A stretch of DNA of 64,000 bases, from NCBI GenBank assembly GCA_030407005.1, contig JAUDYN010000001.1:992001-1056000 (forward strand). The letters run 5' to 3'. Source of the stretch: Desarmillaria ectypa (Eukaryota; Basidiomycota; Agaricomycetes; Agaricales; Physalacriaceae). The notes beneath the pieces were generated by a model. The model worked only from the letters and a program-made list of their open reading frames with translations, ran no database searches and was not told where the DNA came from. Below are positions 46,398 to 58,404 of this stretch, in pieces (the stretch's first letter is position 1; the number at the start of each line of letters is the position of its first letter). The position numbers and the translations under genes were made by a program.

Positions 46398-48490
46398 ATG
46401 AGCTCTGGATCGCCACCGGCCTATCTTCTGTGGGCCGTCTTGGCTTGCACCGTGAGCGCACTATTTTGGGTTGCAGGGAGAAGAGGCGTCACTCACCGTA
46501 TTTGCAGTTTCAAGCTTTCATGACTCTTCACCTGTGGTCCTATGATAGGTTTCAATGTTTGAAATGGTCTTCTGGTCGACAGCCTGGCGCTTTCAAGCGG
46601 GTCATGACGTGAATACGCCTTTACTACTGTTCGCGTTTTTCTCACCATTGCCATCTAGGTACTCCTACGTTGCTACCGTACCTCTTCTTGTGGTGTTCAG
46701 TGTCGCAGTGACGATCCTCAAATACAGGGAAGGTGCGTGTTCCGTTCCATCACCTGGTTGCACCACTGAGCAGCCCGTTGCGAATAGGATACATGACAAT
46801 CCTAGATACTGGTGCGTACCCGACCGTTCTGTGTCTTTGCTCTTATTCATTGGCTGCTCTTGTAGTATTACCTCGGCCACTCTCTGTCTGGCACCATGAC
46901 CATCTCCGATGGGTTCTCCCACTCTATTTCATTCTGAGCTTTGCCTGGGCCTTCGAACTGTCCGTTCCTCTTCTCTTTTGTCTCCGCCTTCATAACTGAT
47001 TGATATATCAACTTGATTTTTCTAGCGTAACCCATCTTGAAGGCTAGAACATTCTTTGCTTCCGTATCAACCCCATCTCTGATGATTAATTCTAACAGAA
47101 TTAACTTTCTGGCTCTTTCTCCTTCATCAAGGTCCCAGCAAGCGCAATTGGTTCCATAGCTGGGAGTTTCGTGTGTGGTATCTCGGTAAATTAGCATTTC
47201 GTTCTTTTCAAATTACTATTGCTGACCAGCTTTCGGCACCTTGTTTAAAGGGAGCATGGTAGCCATTCTCGGGATGCCCCTCGCTACTCTTGTGCAAAGG
47301 AACAACTTGGATTCTGTATGCTTGTCATCTACATTCTTATATTTTCGAAACCCACGTCTGATTCTAGTGCGTGGCCTGGATTTTCCTCGGTGGCTCCTCT
47401 GCAGGGTCCTTGACAACATTATGTTTTGTCTACGTTCTTGCCCGTTTCCCAGCGTTTATTCGTCACGTAAAACTTGAAGGTGCTGAGCCAGACGTCGTTA
47501 TCAGATTGGCCACCTTTTATCATCTGAATGTACGTCTGAGTCATCTATCCGAGTTGTTTCTCATCTTGGACGAGATAGATCATTCGGGTCATTTTCCGCT
47601 TCTTGTTCAATATTCCGCTTCTTGTCGTAGGTGCTGATGGTATCGCCCCGCCATATCCGGTTCTCAGCCATCCGTAAGTCCCGTGTTCGACACTATTAAT
47701 ACCTACTCATCCTTTCTTGTTAGATTTTGGCCAGGTAAGGCCTAGGTCATTTCGATCGATATGACTGATGAACATCGATTTCTGAAGACTTCTTGATCAT
47801 GATTGGAGGAATTGGATGCTTCGTTTCTTCCGCGATCACACTACTAGTAAGTTGAAACGACATACACAAAATTTTCAAGTGAGACTAATTCCTTTGCTAG
47901 ATATTCTTCCCCCGATCTATTACCCGAGAATCTGGTTACATGTCTAAGAATATTTCACCACCGCCGCCACCAGCGGCACCTCTCTTCACCATGCCCTCCG
48001 GCTCTCTACCTCGTTATCAGTTCCAAGATCCATCATCTCTCAAATCCGATGACGCCTACCCACAAATCTACAACTTTCCCAATGACACGCAGCATTCGTT
48101 GTACTGCCCGCATCTACCACCACATCACCATCACCGGCATTTCTCAGAAGACGTAGACGTGACGTCGCCCGACTCTGACATTGACCACGAACCTGATACA
48201 TCCGAATACCACAGAGGCGAAGAGCGCTCGGATGTGACGTGGGACTTGCGTCCGGGCACATCGCAGAGCAGCAAAGCACGTATGCAGCCTATGGCATCGA
48301 CTTCTCTGGAAGAGGAAGCTTCGACCAGTGCCCCCGGGCAAGCTGTCCATCCATACGTGCGTCACAAGCTCTTCTTCATCCACTCATCATCCGTCTAACT
48401 GACCACTCTCTTGTCCAGATCATGACATTCACGTCTCCAATCGATTTACTGGACCCAGAAGCAGATGAATATCTAGCACGTCCAATATAA
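46398..48490 (+). CDS. Polytopic membrane protein of an unnamed basidiomycete family
   Basis: A multi-exon gene whose first exon (46398-46451) and second (46508-46608) join as LACT-FQAFMTLHLWSYDRF, then QCLKWSSGRQPGAFKRVMTY. Further exons give a helix (VATVPLLVVFSVAVTILKYR), LRWVLPLYFILSFAWAFEL, AWIFLGGSSAGSLTTLCF with YVLARFPAFIRHVK, GAEPDVVIRLATFYHLN, DFLIMIGGIGCFVSSAITLL and FFPRSITRESGYMSK. The C-terminal tail is cytoplasm-like, Pro/His/Asp-rich (48.0-48.36 kb), and a last exon ends LARPI. About seven hydrophobic helices are visible. I remember close, functionally uncharacterised relatives in Agaricomycetes; receptor-like topology is possible but not shown. Some internal exon borders are not pinned. 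Confidence 0.75.
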
Positions 48491-50311
48491 TTCATATCTT
48501 CCTCGTTTACATTTGTTTCCCATTTGGTGTCCCAAGGTCTGTATTTTTTAACGTCGCTTTATATCCTGCTGTGTCGAATACGCTATATATACCCTACCCG
48601 CTTGCACCTACTATCTTTTGTGTACTGTTAACTTGTCCCCTGCGCTTTGATCTCTTCGTTCTGTACATAACACAATCAGGGTAGGACTCGCTTTTGCCTT
48701 AGGATCCAACTAGCATATAGTAACTGTACCCATAACCTGTCCAAAATCGGAACTGATGGAACTGCCCCCGACGAGGGGTGTTCTCTGTAAAGAAGATGAT
48801 TAAACATCTGCCAAACTGCGGAACCTAACAAGTTGTTTATTGAATGAGAACCTGTCAAGTGGAGAAAACGGGGTAGAGAAAACTCAAACACTGTTCCCGT
48901 TTCTGTCGCGGGTGGAAAAACCCATACGTAGTAATCCCGAGCCCGACGGGGCGTGGTCGGCCTTACGGAGGGTTGTGCCGGCAGAGCCACGTGGCTACTC
49001 TTGGAATACGAATCCCTTGACTGCGTCGTGACTGGGCGCCGGGTAGCGGGACCATTAGCGCGTAACGGCGGCCGTGATCCCACTATCTCTGAATTTGGCG
49101 AGCTGCTTTGATGCTGTCGAGCTTGTGACGAACACAGGAAATACTGGAACCTTGAGCTTTCCTTGTTTATCACGCAAATGCCAGCAATGTTGAGCTTGAA
49201 CGCGGTACTACTCTGGCGGTAACATCGCCCGGAAGGGCCTGGAAATGGACTACCATCTCGTCGCTTGCTGCGGGGCTAGAGCTGATCGCGAGGTAAATTG
49301 TTTCTCAGTACTGTCCATCTCGGTACAGTACTGTGTCGGTAAATAGAAACTCTCCTTCGCCCCCATCGCCGCGTTTCATGGTGGTCACACCGCAAATTGG
49401 TGGAACTTCACGAAACTTGACAGAAAACTCGTCCTGAAACTCACCTTGCCCGCCACTTTTCTAATTTCGGGACTAGTTTGCAGTCAAGTTTCTTTAGTCA
49501 CGCGATCATTTCGGCATGGCTGAAATTTTCTGTTTGCGGTGTGGGTAATGGTTCCATTGGGACAGCACTCATGTTTCCATAATCAGGGTCTTGTCGATAT
49601 CACTGTGGTTCCCATACTTATTAAAACGACCTGTCCTGCTCTTCCTTCCCCAACAGCTGCCCTTGCCTGGACCATCCCTTCCTATCGACCGGTGTCTGGG
49701 ATCTCGTCTCTCTAGGGAGCCTGCAGACACGACAGGCATCTTGTCAAGACATGCTTATTACCTAAAATCTCAGGAAATCTGCCTTAGATCGACTACAAGG
49801 ACTCCAAACGAAACGTTTTTCCAGTCGTTTCCGACCTACTTGATGGCTGTTCCGACTCCTCTTTACATGTAACAGCACGCAATCTCTTCAAAAATTTGCC
49901 GTTGCAACCGAGGCATAAGCGGTTTCGGTAAGCATACCCTGGGATGTGATTCTAGTCCTGGAATGGAGAGACTCCGTGTGTCGTCTTGGTCAGGCCCACA
50001 AAGCCGAGTCCTTTCATTAATTCATTATTCTCCGTGCCTCTGACTGAGCAGGATCAATTTTAATAGAGGGTGACTTGCACTTGAAGGACTGAACGTTTGG
50101 GGCCCTGACATCACGGCCCGTAATTTTTTTTTCGCTGGATGGCGGGGAAACAGGACGTCTGTCATGATCTCTTATTTCCCCCCACAGCTGAACGATGTTT
50201 ACTACTTACCCATCTCCCACGCTGCTGCAATGACGTGAAAATTATCTCCATTAGAACCTCCGGAATATTACCGATTCAGTTGCAGGAGGGCGCAGCAGCG
50301 CGGTGCCCCTA
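48491..50311. other. Gene-poor stretch
   Basis: A 165-codon minus frame at 48676-49173 is of low protein character and has no splice partners. No gene or RNA supported. Confidence 0.4.
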
Positions 50312-50721
50312 CTGTGGGTGGTCGGCATGTGCAAATGGATCGCGATGTGCAAATTTTGGTTTGCAGCACATTCTGGCTACTTGTTGGCTTTGGTTTTTAT
50401 TGTGATTTAAATGCAGTTGCCCTCCAGCTGTTAGACTGTTAGTCACTAGGTAGACAAACTCACGAGGAGTTTCTTCTGCCTGTGCATGCATTTATACTGT
50501 TTCTACTTAATATAGTACTTTCTACCGGATTCCTTCCTTACTAGGCGTGCCGAGACATGATCACCAGAATGCACCCGAATATTCCAACGGTTTTTTCTTC
50601 TGGTGACTCGATGAAATTACATAATTAATAGTGCGCAATAATTTTATTCGTCGGTTTGGAGAATGCCGTGCTGTTTCGAAATTTGCACATCGCGATCTAT
50701 TTGCACATGCCGAACCCATAG
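50312..50721 (+). mobile_element. Inverted-repeat element (MITE-like), enlarged copy
   Basis: Begins CTGTGGGTGGTCGGCATGTG after TA and ends TGCCGAACCCATAG before TA. Left and right ends are imperfect inverted repeats of ~45 bp. The interior contains about 210 bp (roughly 50400-50620) that the 51195-51396 copy lacks. It encodes no transposase, so it would move only with help from elsewhere. Confidence 0.75.
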
Positions 50722-51194
50722 TACCACACCGGTAGATTTTTTGGGGGGGCTTTTGTTTCAGAACCCCCTTGATAATCAGATGCATAGCGGAGTGTCGAGG
50801 TGTACTTCTGGTCCTGTAGCAGAATGGTGTGTTCCGTTGGTCATGGTGCCTTATTTATGTCCAGATTCGAAGATGTTATCCGCGCTGTTACTAGGATTTT
50901 TGACCGGCCTTACGGGCCTGCTAGCGTACGTGTGAATCATCCCTTGTGCCTCTGCGACTCCAGGATCCAAGAGGAGGTCGGGCAAATGCTAGTTCTGGAC
51001 TGGTTTCATTTACTGCCCCGAGGTTCGTCTTTCAAGTTATTGATGGGCTACTTATTGTCGCATCCAAGATACCGGACTGACAGAATGGGGTACTGGAAGC
51101 AGGTACTCTGTAGTGATACCTAGCAATACACGCCAATTTTATGTGATCAACATAAAATTGAAAAAGGGAACAAAAATTTCTTCGTGTAACAGTA

Positions 51195-51396
51195 CTGTGG
51201 GTGGTCGGCATGTGCAAATGGATCACGATGTGCAAATTTCGACACAGCACGGCTTTCTCTAAACCGACAAATAAAACTATTGAGCACCATTAGTTACAGT
51301 CATCAGGAAAAAAACCGAAATTAACAAGTAGCAAGAACGTGCTGCAAACCAAAATTTGAACATCACGATCCATTTGCACATGCCGACCACCCACAG
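51195..51396 (-). mobile_element. Inverted-repeat element (MITE-like), best complete copy, 202 bp
   Basis: Starts CTGTGGGTGGTCGGCATGTG and ends with its reverse complement CATGCCGACCACCCACAG. Terminal repeats run about 45 bp with few mismatches, and the element is flanked by TA on both sides (51193-51194 and 51397-51398). TA duplication and short inverted ends fit a non-autonomous Tc1/mariner-type element. Its interior matches the other two copies in opposite orientation. No coding capacity. Confidence 0.82.
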
Positions 51397-51778
51397 TATG
51401 GAAAAGAGTTAGACGACCGTGACTCTTAGTGGCGAGAGGATCTGCCGCAATTGCCACGTGGACGTCCAATTGGCTCTCCCCAACGCTCGCTGTCATTTTT
51501 GCAGCTTTGAATCTCTATGGGCACAAAGCACTACTTTCACTGAAGTGCCCAAAGAATTATCAGTAACTTGAACCTCGGCTGATGGTGTGTAGTGACACCC
51601 ACGATCGAGGTCGCAGTAGCGTTATCCATTCACTTACACCCGTCTTCATTCTAGGTGCTCGTCATTAGCCCAGCGTCGGGCTCCTTGTCCAAGAAGCGTC
51701 GTATCAGCGACGATTCATTCGCCACTTTATCACCCCCCACCCCGCCTGTGACCAATCACGAATCTGGAGCGGGGGGTG

Positions 51779-53067
51779 GCGCATTCACGGGCACTCGTGC
51801 AAAAGTTGCCACTGGAACTCTTATTTGAGATATTCACCTTGGCCGTCGAGCAGCCATTTAACGTCTTCACCGGAGGACCATGGACCCTAGGCAGAGTCTG
51901 TCGACGCTGGCGTCAAGTTGCCTGGTCATGTCCGGCACTATGGGCGTATTTCTGGGTGCCTCGTCTGTCCTTTTCAAAGAGAAAGCCAGCATAGTGCTCT
52001 TGAACGATATTCTCCAAAGGTCCGGTTGTGTCGATTTGGCTTTCTCCGTGGATTTTGACTATCTTTGCGGAAGCCACAAGCTGCTTGTTGATTGCCTCTT
52101 CCCGCATATTTCCCGGTGGAAGAGTGCCAGTTTTATTCATGCCAAACCCGATGCCATAGTGTCTTCATTCTCCGAGCTTGTTCATCCGCAGCCATCCCAG
52201 TTGGTTTCGTTGAGCCTGGGCTTAGCGGAGGCGACGTATCTCGACTCTGTTACAGAAGCGTGTAATGTGTTTAGAGAGGCGCCTCGACTGAGGATGTTGC
52301 GATTGTCCGTCGCACATCAGATCTTCTGGCCCGGTAGTATTCAGCTGCCTTGGGCCCAGTTGACTCATTTAGTCCTGGACCTGCAAAAGTCCGGGGCCGT
52401 CGAAAAGTGCATAGACACATTGGCTCTTTGTCGAAGGATTGAAGTGTTTGAGGACCAGACTATGGGCATGGATTGGAGTAACGTGAATACTAATATCGTA
52501 ACGCTTCCCGCCACACGTTCCCTTCATCTGCGAAATTCTTGCATCCTCAAGTATCTGACTTGTCCGTCACTTGACGATCTCACACTTCCCTCCGACGTCT
52601 TAAATGTACACACAAGCATGTCATTGAAGATGATGCAACAGCGATCCTGTTTCCAGGTGCAAGAGGTTTGTCTAATCCTAACGCAGGATCCAAAGTTCGG
52701 GTGGCCTATATCCGTTGTCTTCCCTATCCCGGTCTTTTCTGAGACCAAGGAGCTTGTGATCGATCTACGGTATCTTAATAGCTGGGGAAACTTGAACCAG
52801 CTCTTTGGAAACATCGCGTTCGAGGGTTTCCCAAAGATGAGGTCTCTGACGATCAAGACTCGACACATTTTCATGGCGGAGGAGTCCTGTATAGCCTGTG
52901 ATTCCGCTTTGGTGGATTTAATCGAATATCGCTGGCAGGCAGTCGAGCCACGGCTGCGAACTGTCCGAATAGAAGGTGACGACGTTGCCAGAGAGGACTC
53001 CAATACGCGACCGGATTGGAAAGATGCGATTATGTATAATATACTGCGTTCAAACAAGAGGGCCTAG
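51779..53067 (+). pseudogene. F-box protein gene with frame disruptions
   Basis: An F-box (LVQKLPLELLFEIFTLAVEQ, then GPWTLGRVCRRWRQVAWSCP) is read in one frame up to about 51,975. The rest, an LRR-like F-box protein C-terminus of about 360 residues (from VLFKEKASIVLLNDILQRSG to MYNILRSNKRA), lies in the next frame. No intron fits between them, so a one-base shift near 51,955-51,990 is implied. No ATG precedes the F-box in its frame, and a G-run at 51,770 could hide a second shift. F-box proteins are adaptors of SCF ubiquitin ligases and form large, fast-changing families in Agaricomycetes. Sequence error could explain both shifts. Confidence 0.65.
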
Positions 53068-55033
53068 ACATAAAGGTGTATGATCTGAATGGTGAGCATT
53101 AGGTCACTGCGCCTATGAACGCAAAGACTGAAAGTGCGGGATAGCGCATAGGCTATTCCTCTGACGGGCGGCGAGACGCGTGTCGCCCGAGACGAGCTCA
53201 TCGTAGAGTTAAAAAACGGCGGTAGGGCGGGGCATTTTGGTACATGCTCGGGTGCTTATCTTCGCGGCACTAAGAGTATTTGCAAGATCCTGTATTCTCA
53301 ATGTAATCCACATCAGTATGGGACAGCTACAGCTGGCAGACCCTTGTATCTCATTCAATGGCTTCTCTTCACACAGACTACCTGTCGTCTTCCTAGGTTT
53401 GATACTGTTTACCAGACACGTCAGGATGGCATTCGCATACTTGATGCCCATCTTATCCCCAGCCACTTCGCATTCCCCAGCCACTTCGCATACCTCACCA
53501 GGCGCTCATGGTCCCTCTGGATGCCTCGACGGTCCAAAGATACTCCAAAGTATTTGCGGTACCCCAGTTATGCTGCATCAGAGATCCTGGCGTTCTGACC
53601 CTACCAAATACAGGACGTGGTTTCCGTTTAGAACCCATCGCAGATAGATTCAGAAGAGCAAACCTTACCGGATGACCATTCCATCCTCCCAAAGTCTTGT
53701 CGATAACGAAGTTTAATTTTTATTCAGGAATTTATTCCGAGCAGAGCTCTGCCTATTGTTTGGTGAAACACTGTCACCAGGAAAGGACGGAAATTAGACT
53801 CCCATACAACATCCGCTTGCATACACCCATTGCAAACGGAAACCGTACTAAGAGCAAAGGCGAATAGTAAGAGTCCTGGCAGGCTATATGACGCTCTGTA
53901 ACAGCTGGCATCGAATCGGCACTCGAGCAAAGATCTAATAGTCGAGCTGCAAGTGTACGCGAAAACTACTAGCATATAAGTACTTGTTGCCAGGCAGATC
54001 ACGTTCGGCATATCTGTCATCGCAAGACAGGACACGAGTGCGTGGCCTGGTGTCGTCGACGAGAGATTCTTGATATATGAAGCTCTGATAGACATGTAGT
54101 CTCTTAGCAGATGCCGCTGTTTCAGCCGCTACTGGACGAAGGGTGTAACGCTACATCCAGATGTAAGCATACGAGCAAACGTGAGCTGTATGGGGCGAAT
54201 AAAACTGAAAAGATGGCTAGATAAGTATGCAGGACGTCCAAATTCCAAGTATTCCGAGTCGTTGAGGGTAAAGGACCCGAGCGGCAGGCAACAGCCGAGT
54301 ACAGCCGGAAAGTCGGCACAAAGTCGCCGTAGCGGCCGGATCACTTGTCGTTTGCGTTCCGCGCTGACTTGGTCATGTCTGTCTTAACTAGAGCCCCTTC
54401 CCCCGCGTGCTCAGACGGCAAAAGTTCTACTGCTACATGGCGACCTCATACATATTCAGCGATTCATTAATGGCAGCCAATACGACTTTACTGAATAGTT
54501 CAACACTAGGTTTTTCTTTGGAGGACTGCGTATCGGTGTTACTGAATACTGATAGACCGGCGACTTCGCTTAGCATGTTTCGTTTATCCATCGCCGTGAC
54601 TGATGAGGCAAGCTACAGCGGGCGAGGATCACTTGTTTCCGTTGGGAAAGATCCACATCTTCTCACTGAACTATGGACTTTGCGTAATCGCCTTGAAAAT
54701 CAATCTATGTGACGACATTCGAAGATGAATCCACTCGACGTCCTTGGCATATCTGAAATATTTTTCTATTTGACTATCAAATCTCTCGTTTCTGATGAGA
54801 CTAAGGCTGGCCGCTCTCCAGACTTCCCCATTCCCTCTGAGACCGACCTTCCCGCCTGCACCGTATTTGGTGGATGGTTCCCTTGCGGTTTGACAGGTCT
54901 TGGAGTAGATTATGCTTGGCTACAAACCTCCCTCGTCTTATGCTCCGTGCTGTTTCAATATGACGTTCTTCGAGTTCACAGTTGGCCAAGACAGTCACTT
55001 ATGCCGCAATGGATTTTCTGGTATTCAAAGAGA
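53068..55033. other. Gene-poor stretch
   Basis: A short tandem duplication of a 17-bp unit (CCCAGCCACTTCGCATT) lies at about 53,458-53,492. Minus-strand frames at 53724-54344 contain hydrophobic segments and may be a decayed membrane protein, but frames do not connect. Plus-strand frames at 54407-55186 have no family motif. Confidence 0.35.
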
Positions 55034-55041
55034 TATAAAAG
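55034..55041 (+). promoter_or_regulatory. TATA box of the Lys/Asp-repeat secreted protein
   Basis: TATAAAAG lies 69 bp upstream of the ATG at 55110. Confidence 0.55.
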
Positions 55042-55109
55042 GGCTACGAAATCGCCCACATTATCCAGACAAATCATCCTCGTCTACCTACATCAGCTCA
55101 TTCGTCACA

Positions 55110-55795
55110 ATGCGTTTCTCAGTTGCCACTCTCATCCCTCTTGCCGCTCTCGCGGTCCCTGCCTTCTCGACTTCCGTTCAAGCTAGGGACGGCTCGTATA
55201 GCGGTGTAGATTACAAGGGAAAGGACGGCCACAATGATGGTGGCAGCAAGGATTACAATTACGGTAACAAAGACTACGACAACAAGGACCACGGGCGCAA
55301 GGACTGCACCTGGGAGCTAGTATTTGAGCACAAGAAGGACTTCAAGGGGTGGAACAAGGGCAAGTACACCCCCTACGACCACAAGGATGTCAAGAAGGAC
55401 ACCTACGAAATCGGTAGGCCCATCTATTCATTTTCATCCTTGATCATTTTCACTGATGTTTACTCCTCAGACTGCAAGAACCTTTGCGAGAAGGACGACA
55501 AATGTAACTCTTGCCAGGGTACGTCTGATATCTACTCCTGTTCAATCAACTCTGTCTGATATTTTACCTAGCTTACTCAAAAGACGAAGCCGATGACAAG
55601 TTCATCTGCGAGCTCTTCGAGGAGATCATCGACATCTTGACTTGGGAAGATGACTGTGATGATGACAAGGATGGCAAGAAGGATGGAAAGGATGGCAAGG
55701 AAGATGGCAAGGACGGAAAGAAGGATGGCAAAGATGGCAAGGACGACTACAAGTACTACGACACTTCTTGCTGGAATGCCCACTACAGCTACTAA
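55110..55795 (+). CDS. Secreted Lys/Asp/Gly-rich protein with cysteines
   Basis: Exons 55110-55413, 55471-55518 and 55572-55795 (introns 57 and 53 nt) encode about 191 residues. A signal peptide (MRFSVATLIPLAALAVPAFS) precedes a hydrophilic region rich in Lys, Asp, Gly and Tyr (KDYNYGNKDYDNKDHG), then CTWELVFEHKKDFKGW. A small exon follows with CKNLCEKDDKCNSCQ, then FICELFEEIIDILTWEDDC and a run of KDGKDGK repeats before a C-terminal SCWNAHYSY. The cysteine pattern suggests a folded core flanked by charged low-complexity arms. I do not know the family; a cell-wall or extracellular role is inference. An upstream frame at 54725-55186 overlaps in another register and is discarded. Confidence 0.82.
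55661..55747 (+). repeat. In-frame 12-bp-type coding repeat (K-D-G units)
   Basis: Imperfect tandem units of the form AAGGATGGCAAG encode alternating Lys, Asp and Gly in the last exon of the secreted protein. Such tracts are prone to length change by slippage. Confidence 0.7.
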
Positions 55796-58404
55796 GTCCG
55801 ACAATGCCCCTTTTCCAATAGGCGGGGTGGTAACGGACATTTGTAACACTTTGTATGTATACCTCCAATGCAATTTGCATCTGGTACCTTTCACTACCGG
55901 GAATTGGCGTAAAATATCGCGCTGAACAAGACCGAGTTTTTACCTGATATCTATTGCAAGCATTATTAAAGTGTTTCCACGCAGAAACCCGCCTTAACGT
56001 GCATAAGTAGGTCTCATTCTCAACATCAACTTTAATCCAGGTACTTGGATGGCATTTTCGTGTACTTAATTCTCAGAGAGCATTTACGACCGATTACGCA
56101 ACCCAGCTCTTTCCGTCTTGTGTCACTGCGGATAGGATTCTGGCTGGAACTCCCCCCTACTACCTTTCTGTCGCCTATCTTTGCAAGCCGGCTCCACGTT
56201 GGTCTGTAACGACTGGCCTGGCCTGGAATCCAAGTCGGAGCTGCATAGTCCCTCTAGAGTCGCCCCGTAACTCGGATGCCACTTACATACCTCAGTGTGC
56301 TACAACTGTTGATTAGTGCCATTACCATGACTTTATCGGACTGAATCCCTATGATATTATTCTCGAAAACGTCACTATGACGCATCCATTAAGTTGACTG
56401 ACATTGTCAAGCCCAACTAAGGTCCGATGCTGACGCCGCTACTAGTCCCTTCTGTGTGTGTGGTTGTACATCCTCTCGTAGGGCCGGGTACTTTCGTCTC
56501 GCTATAAAAGCCCGATATTTAGCGAGATGGACCGCAGACTCGAGCTGGTTCTCTTCCGTCCTCAATCACTTTCAACACTCACCATTCCTCATTCCTCTCG
56601 CTCTACAGTGCATCAGAGACCAGGATCGGAGCCCAATGTTTGCAAAATATCATCCGAAGGGCTCTCACCCTCCTCCGTGAGCTCAACCTTTCGGTTACGA
56701 TACCGACGATGTTGCAGTATACGTCGAAGCGGACGTAGACGGTTTTGCGAGGTCGTGAGTCGCTTGCGGTTCGGCCGGGTGTAGATGGGAACGGTGTTTG
56801 TTGATACGAAATGTATCTAGATACCAAATCAGTAAAGAGAACGAAGAGACCACTTACTAGGCTCTATTCTGAAGGCTCGGGAAGTACGAGTCAGCTGGCC
56901 TGAGATGTCGAGTCTACGAGCGCGGCAACTCGTACTATCACAACGATGCTCTTCGTTCTTTCGAATCTGGTCTTCACGTCTTTGTCGTTAAAATTCCGAG
57001 TTGACACTTTTGAGAATCAATACTGATAGCCTACTCAAAACATGAGTGCACAGCTCGGTGTTCCTCGTACAAAACTTACCTTTCTCGGAGAACGTTCTCG
57101 CGTTCTGAATTATCTATGGCAGCTGCTAGAATTTCGTACACTTCCTGCGCAGCATTGCGCGATCCAACCTAGTCATCGCTCTGGTTTGATGTGGTCGATA
57201 GATCCTGAGACAATTGCCAAAATTACGTAAAGCAGGTACATTAGGATGAAGCCATGAACAGGAACGTTCTGTAAGCATTTTGAACCGTCTCGAGAATCGC
57301 TGATATCAGCGTTTTGGTTCCGACATCGAAACAAGATGTCATTGAATTGAGGTTGAAGCTGTGATATGAACGGGTAAGCATATCGACCTCTCAAGAAACT
57401 GGTAACGACGTACCTGATCCTCTTCCCATCTCATCAAGAAAGCAGATTCACCAGTGTTGGCTTTCGTCTCCAAGGTGTAGACGTGGACCATGACGTTACT
57501 ATCCTTTATATCGCATGGGCAATTCCAACAGCCTTTTGAGATGATGTTACCCTCTTTTTGGCCACTGGCACCATCCTTCTGAAGTTTTCGATAATTTGTC
57601 TTGATACGACAAGTTGACTCGGGCAGCTGCTTTGTAGCGGACCTGGGAGAAGAGCATTTAGCCCCAAATTATATAAGAAAGATGGAGGCTCTATCTCATG
57701 AGCGCGGGCCCCCCGAAGGTCGTAAATACTCTGCTGTGGCCTCTGAAGAGTAACAGAATGCCTCTAGCAATATAGAGAAGAAATCGGGTGCGACTACAGG
57801 TTTATGAGGGCATTATATATGCACGTGCACGAGTACTACATACAAACTGTCAACATAAAAGTGGTCGTGAGGCTGTTAGCGATTTCGATATCAAATCTGA
57901 CCTTTGCGGCCAGATCGAAGTTCCCCAGTGGTATGAGTTCATCTCCTATATCGCATTTCTAGTTACAAGAACCAACGGCATGGAATGAAAGCGTACCTGT
58001 GTGTGACCAGCAGTAATAGAAGAGCTGCGACAAGTCAGAGACTATGGCATATACTGGAAATTGGAAACCCAATAATTTCTCGTCCAGTGCAAGGTATCAG
58101 ACTCCGGACCCTACCAAATGACTTTATTCACCGCTCATCTCTGCAACAACTTGTGCGAGAAGTTCCGAAGAAGGGTGTCCTGAAAAGAATTTTTGTTTCA
58201 GTATGATGAAAATGAGGACCGCATTGTGTTGGTGTCTAATCGCGATCTCTACAAAACCTTCCAAGGTAGTTCCGTCAAGACATGTCACTGATCTAAGTCT
58301 GTAGAAGTCCCCCGAAAAACGCAAGGCTCTTCGTAACTACCTGGAAATCCGAAAGATACAATGACCAGGGCCTTAGAGTGAAGATACACATGCTTACCGG
58401 CATG
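55796..58404. other. Gene-poor stretch
   Basis: TATAAAAG at about 56,503 is followed by a CT-rich run and protein-like pieces in several frames up to about 56,760 (for example RRALTLLRELNL and VAVYVEADVDGFARS). They do not join into one frame; a decayed gene is possible. Nothing else stands out. Confidence 0.3.

Noticed and set aside
48676..49173. 165-codon minus-strand frame
   Set aside because: Low-complexity chance reading; no recognisable domain or neighbouring exons.
53724..54344. Hydrophobic minus-strand frames suggesting a membrane protein
   Set aside because: Frames do not join by splicing and no family is recognised; too weak for a gene call.
56456..56827. TATAAAAG followed by protein-like pieces on both strands
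   Set aside because: Pieces lie in different frames with no consistent splice model.
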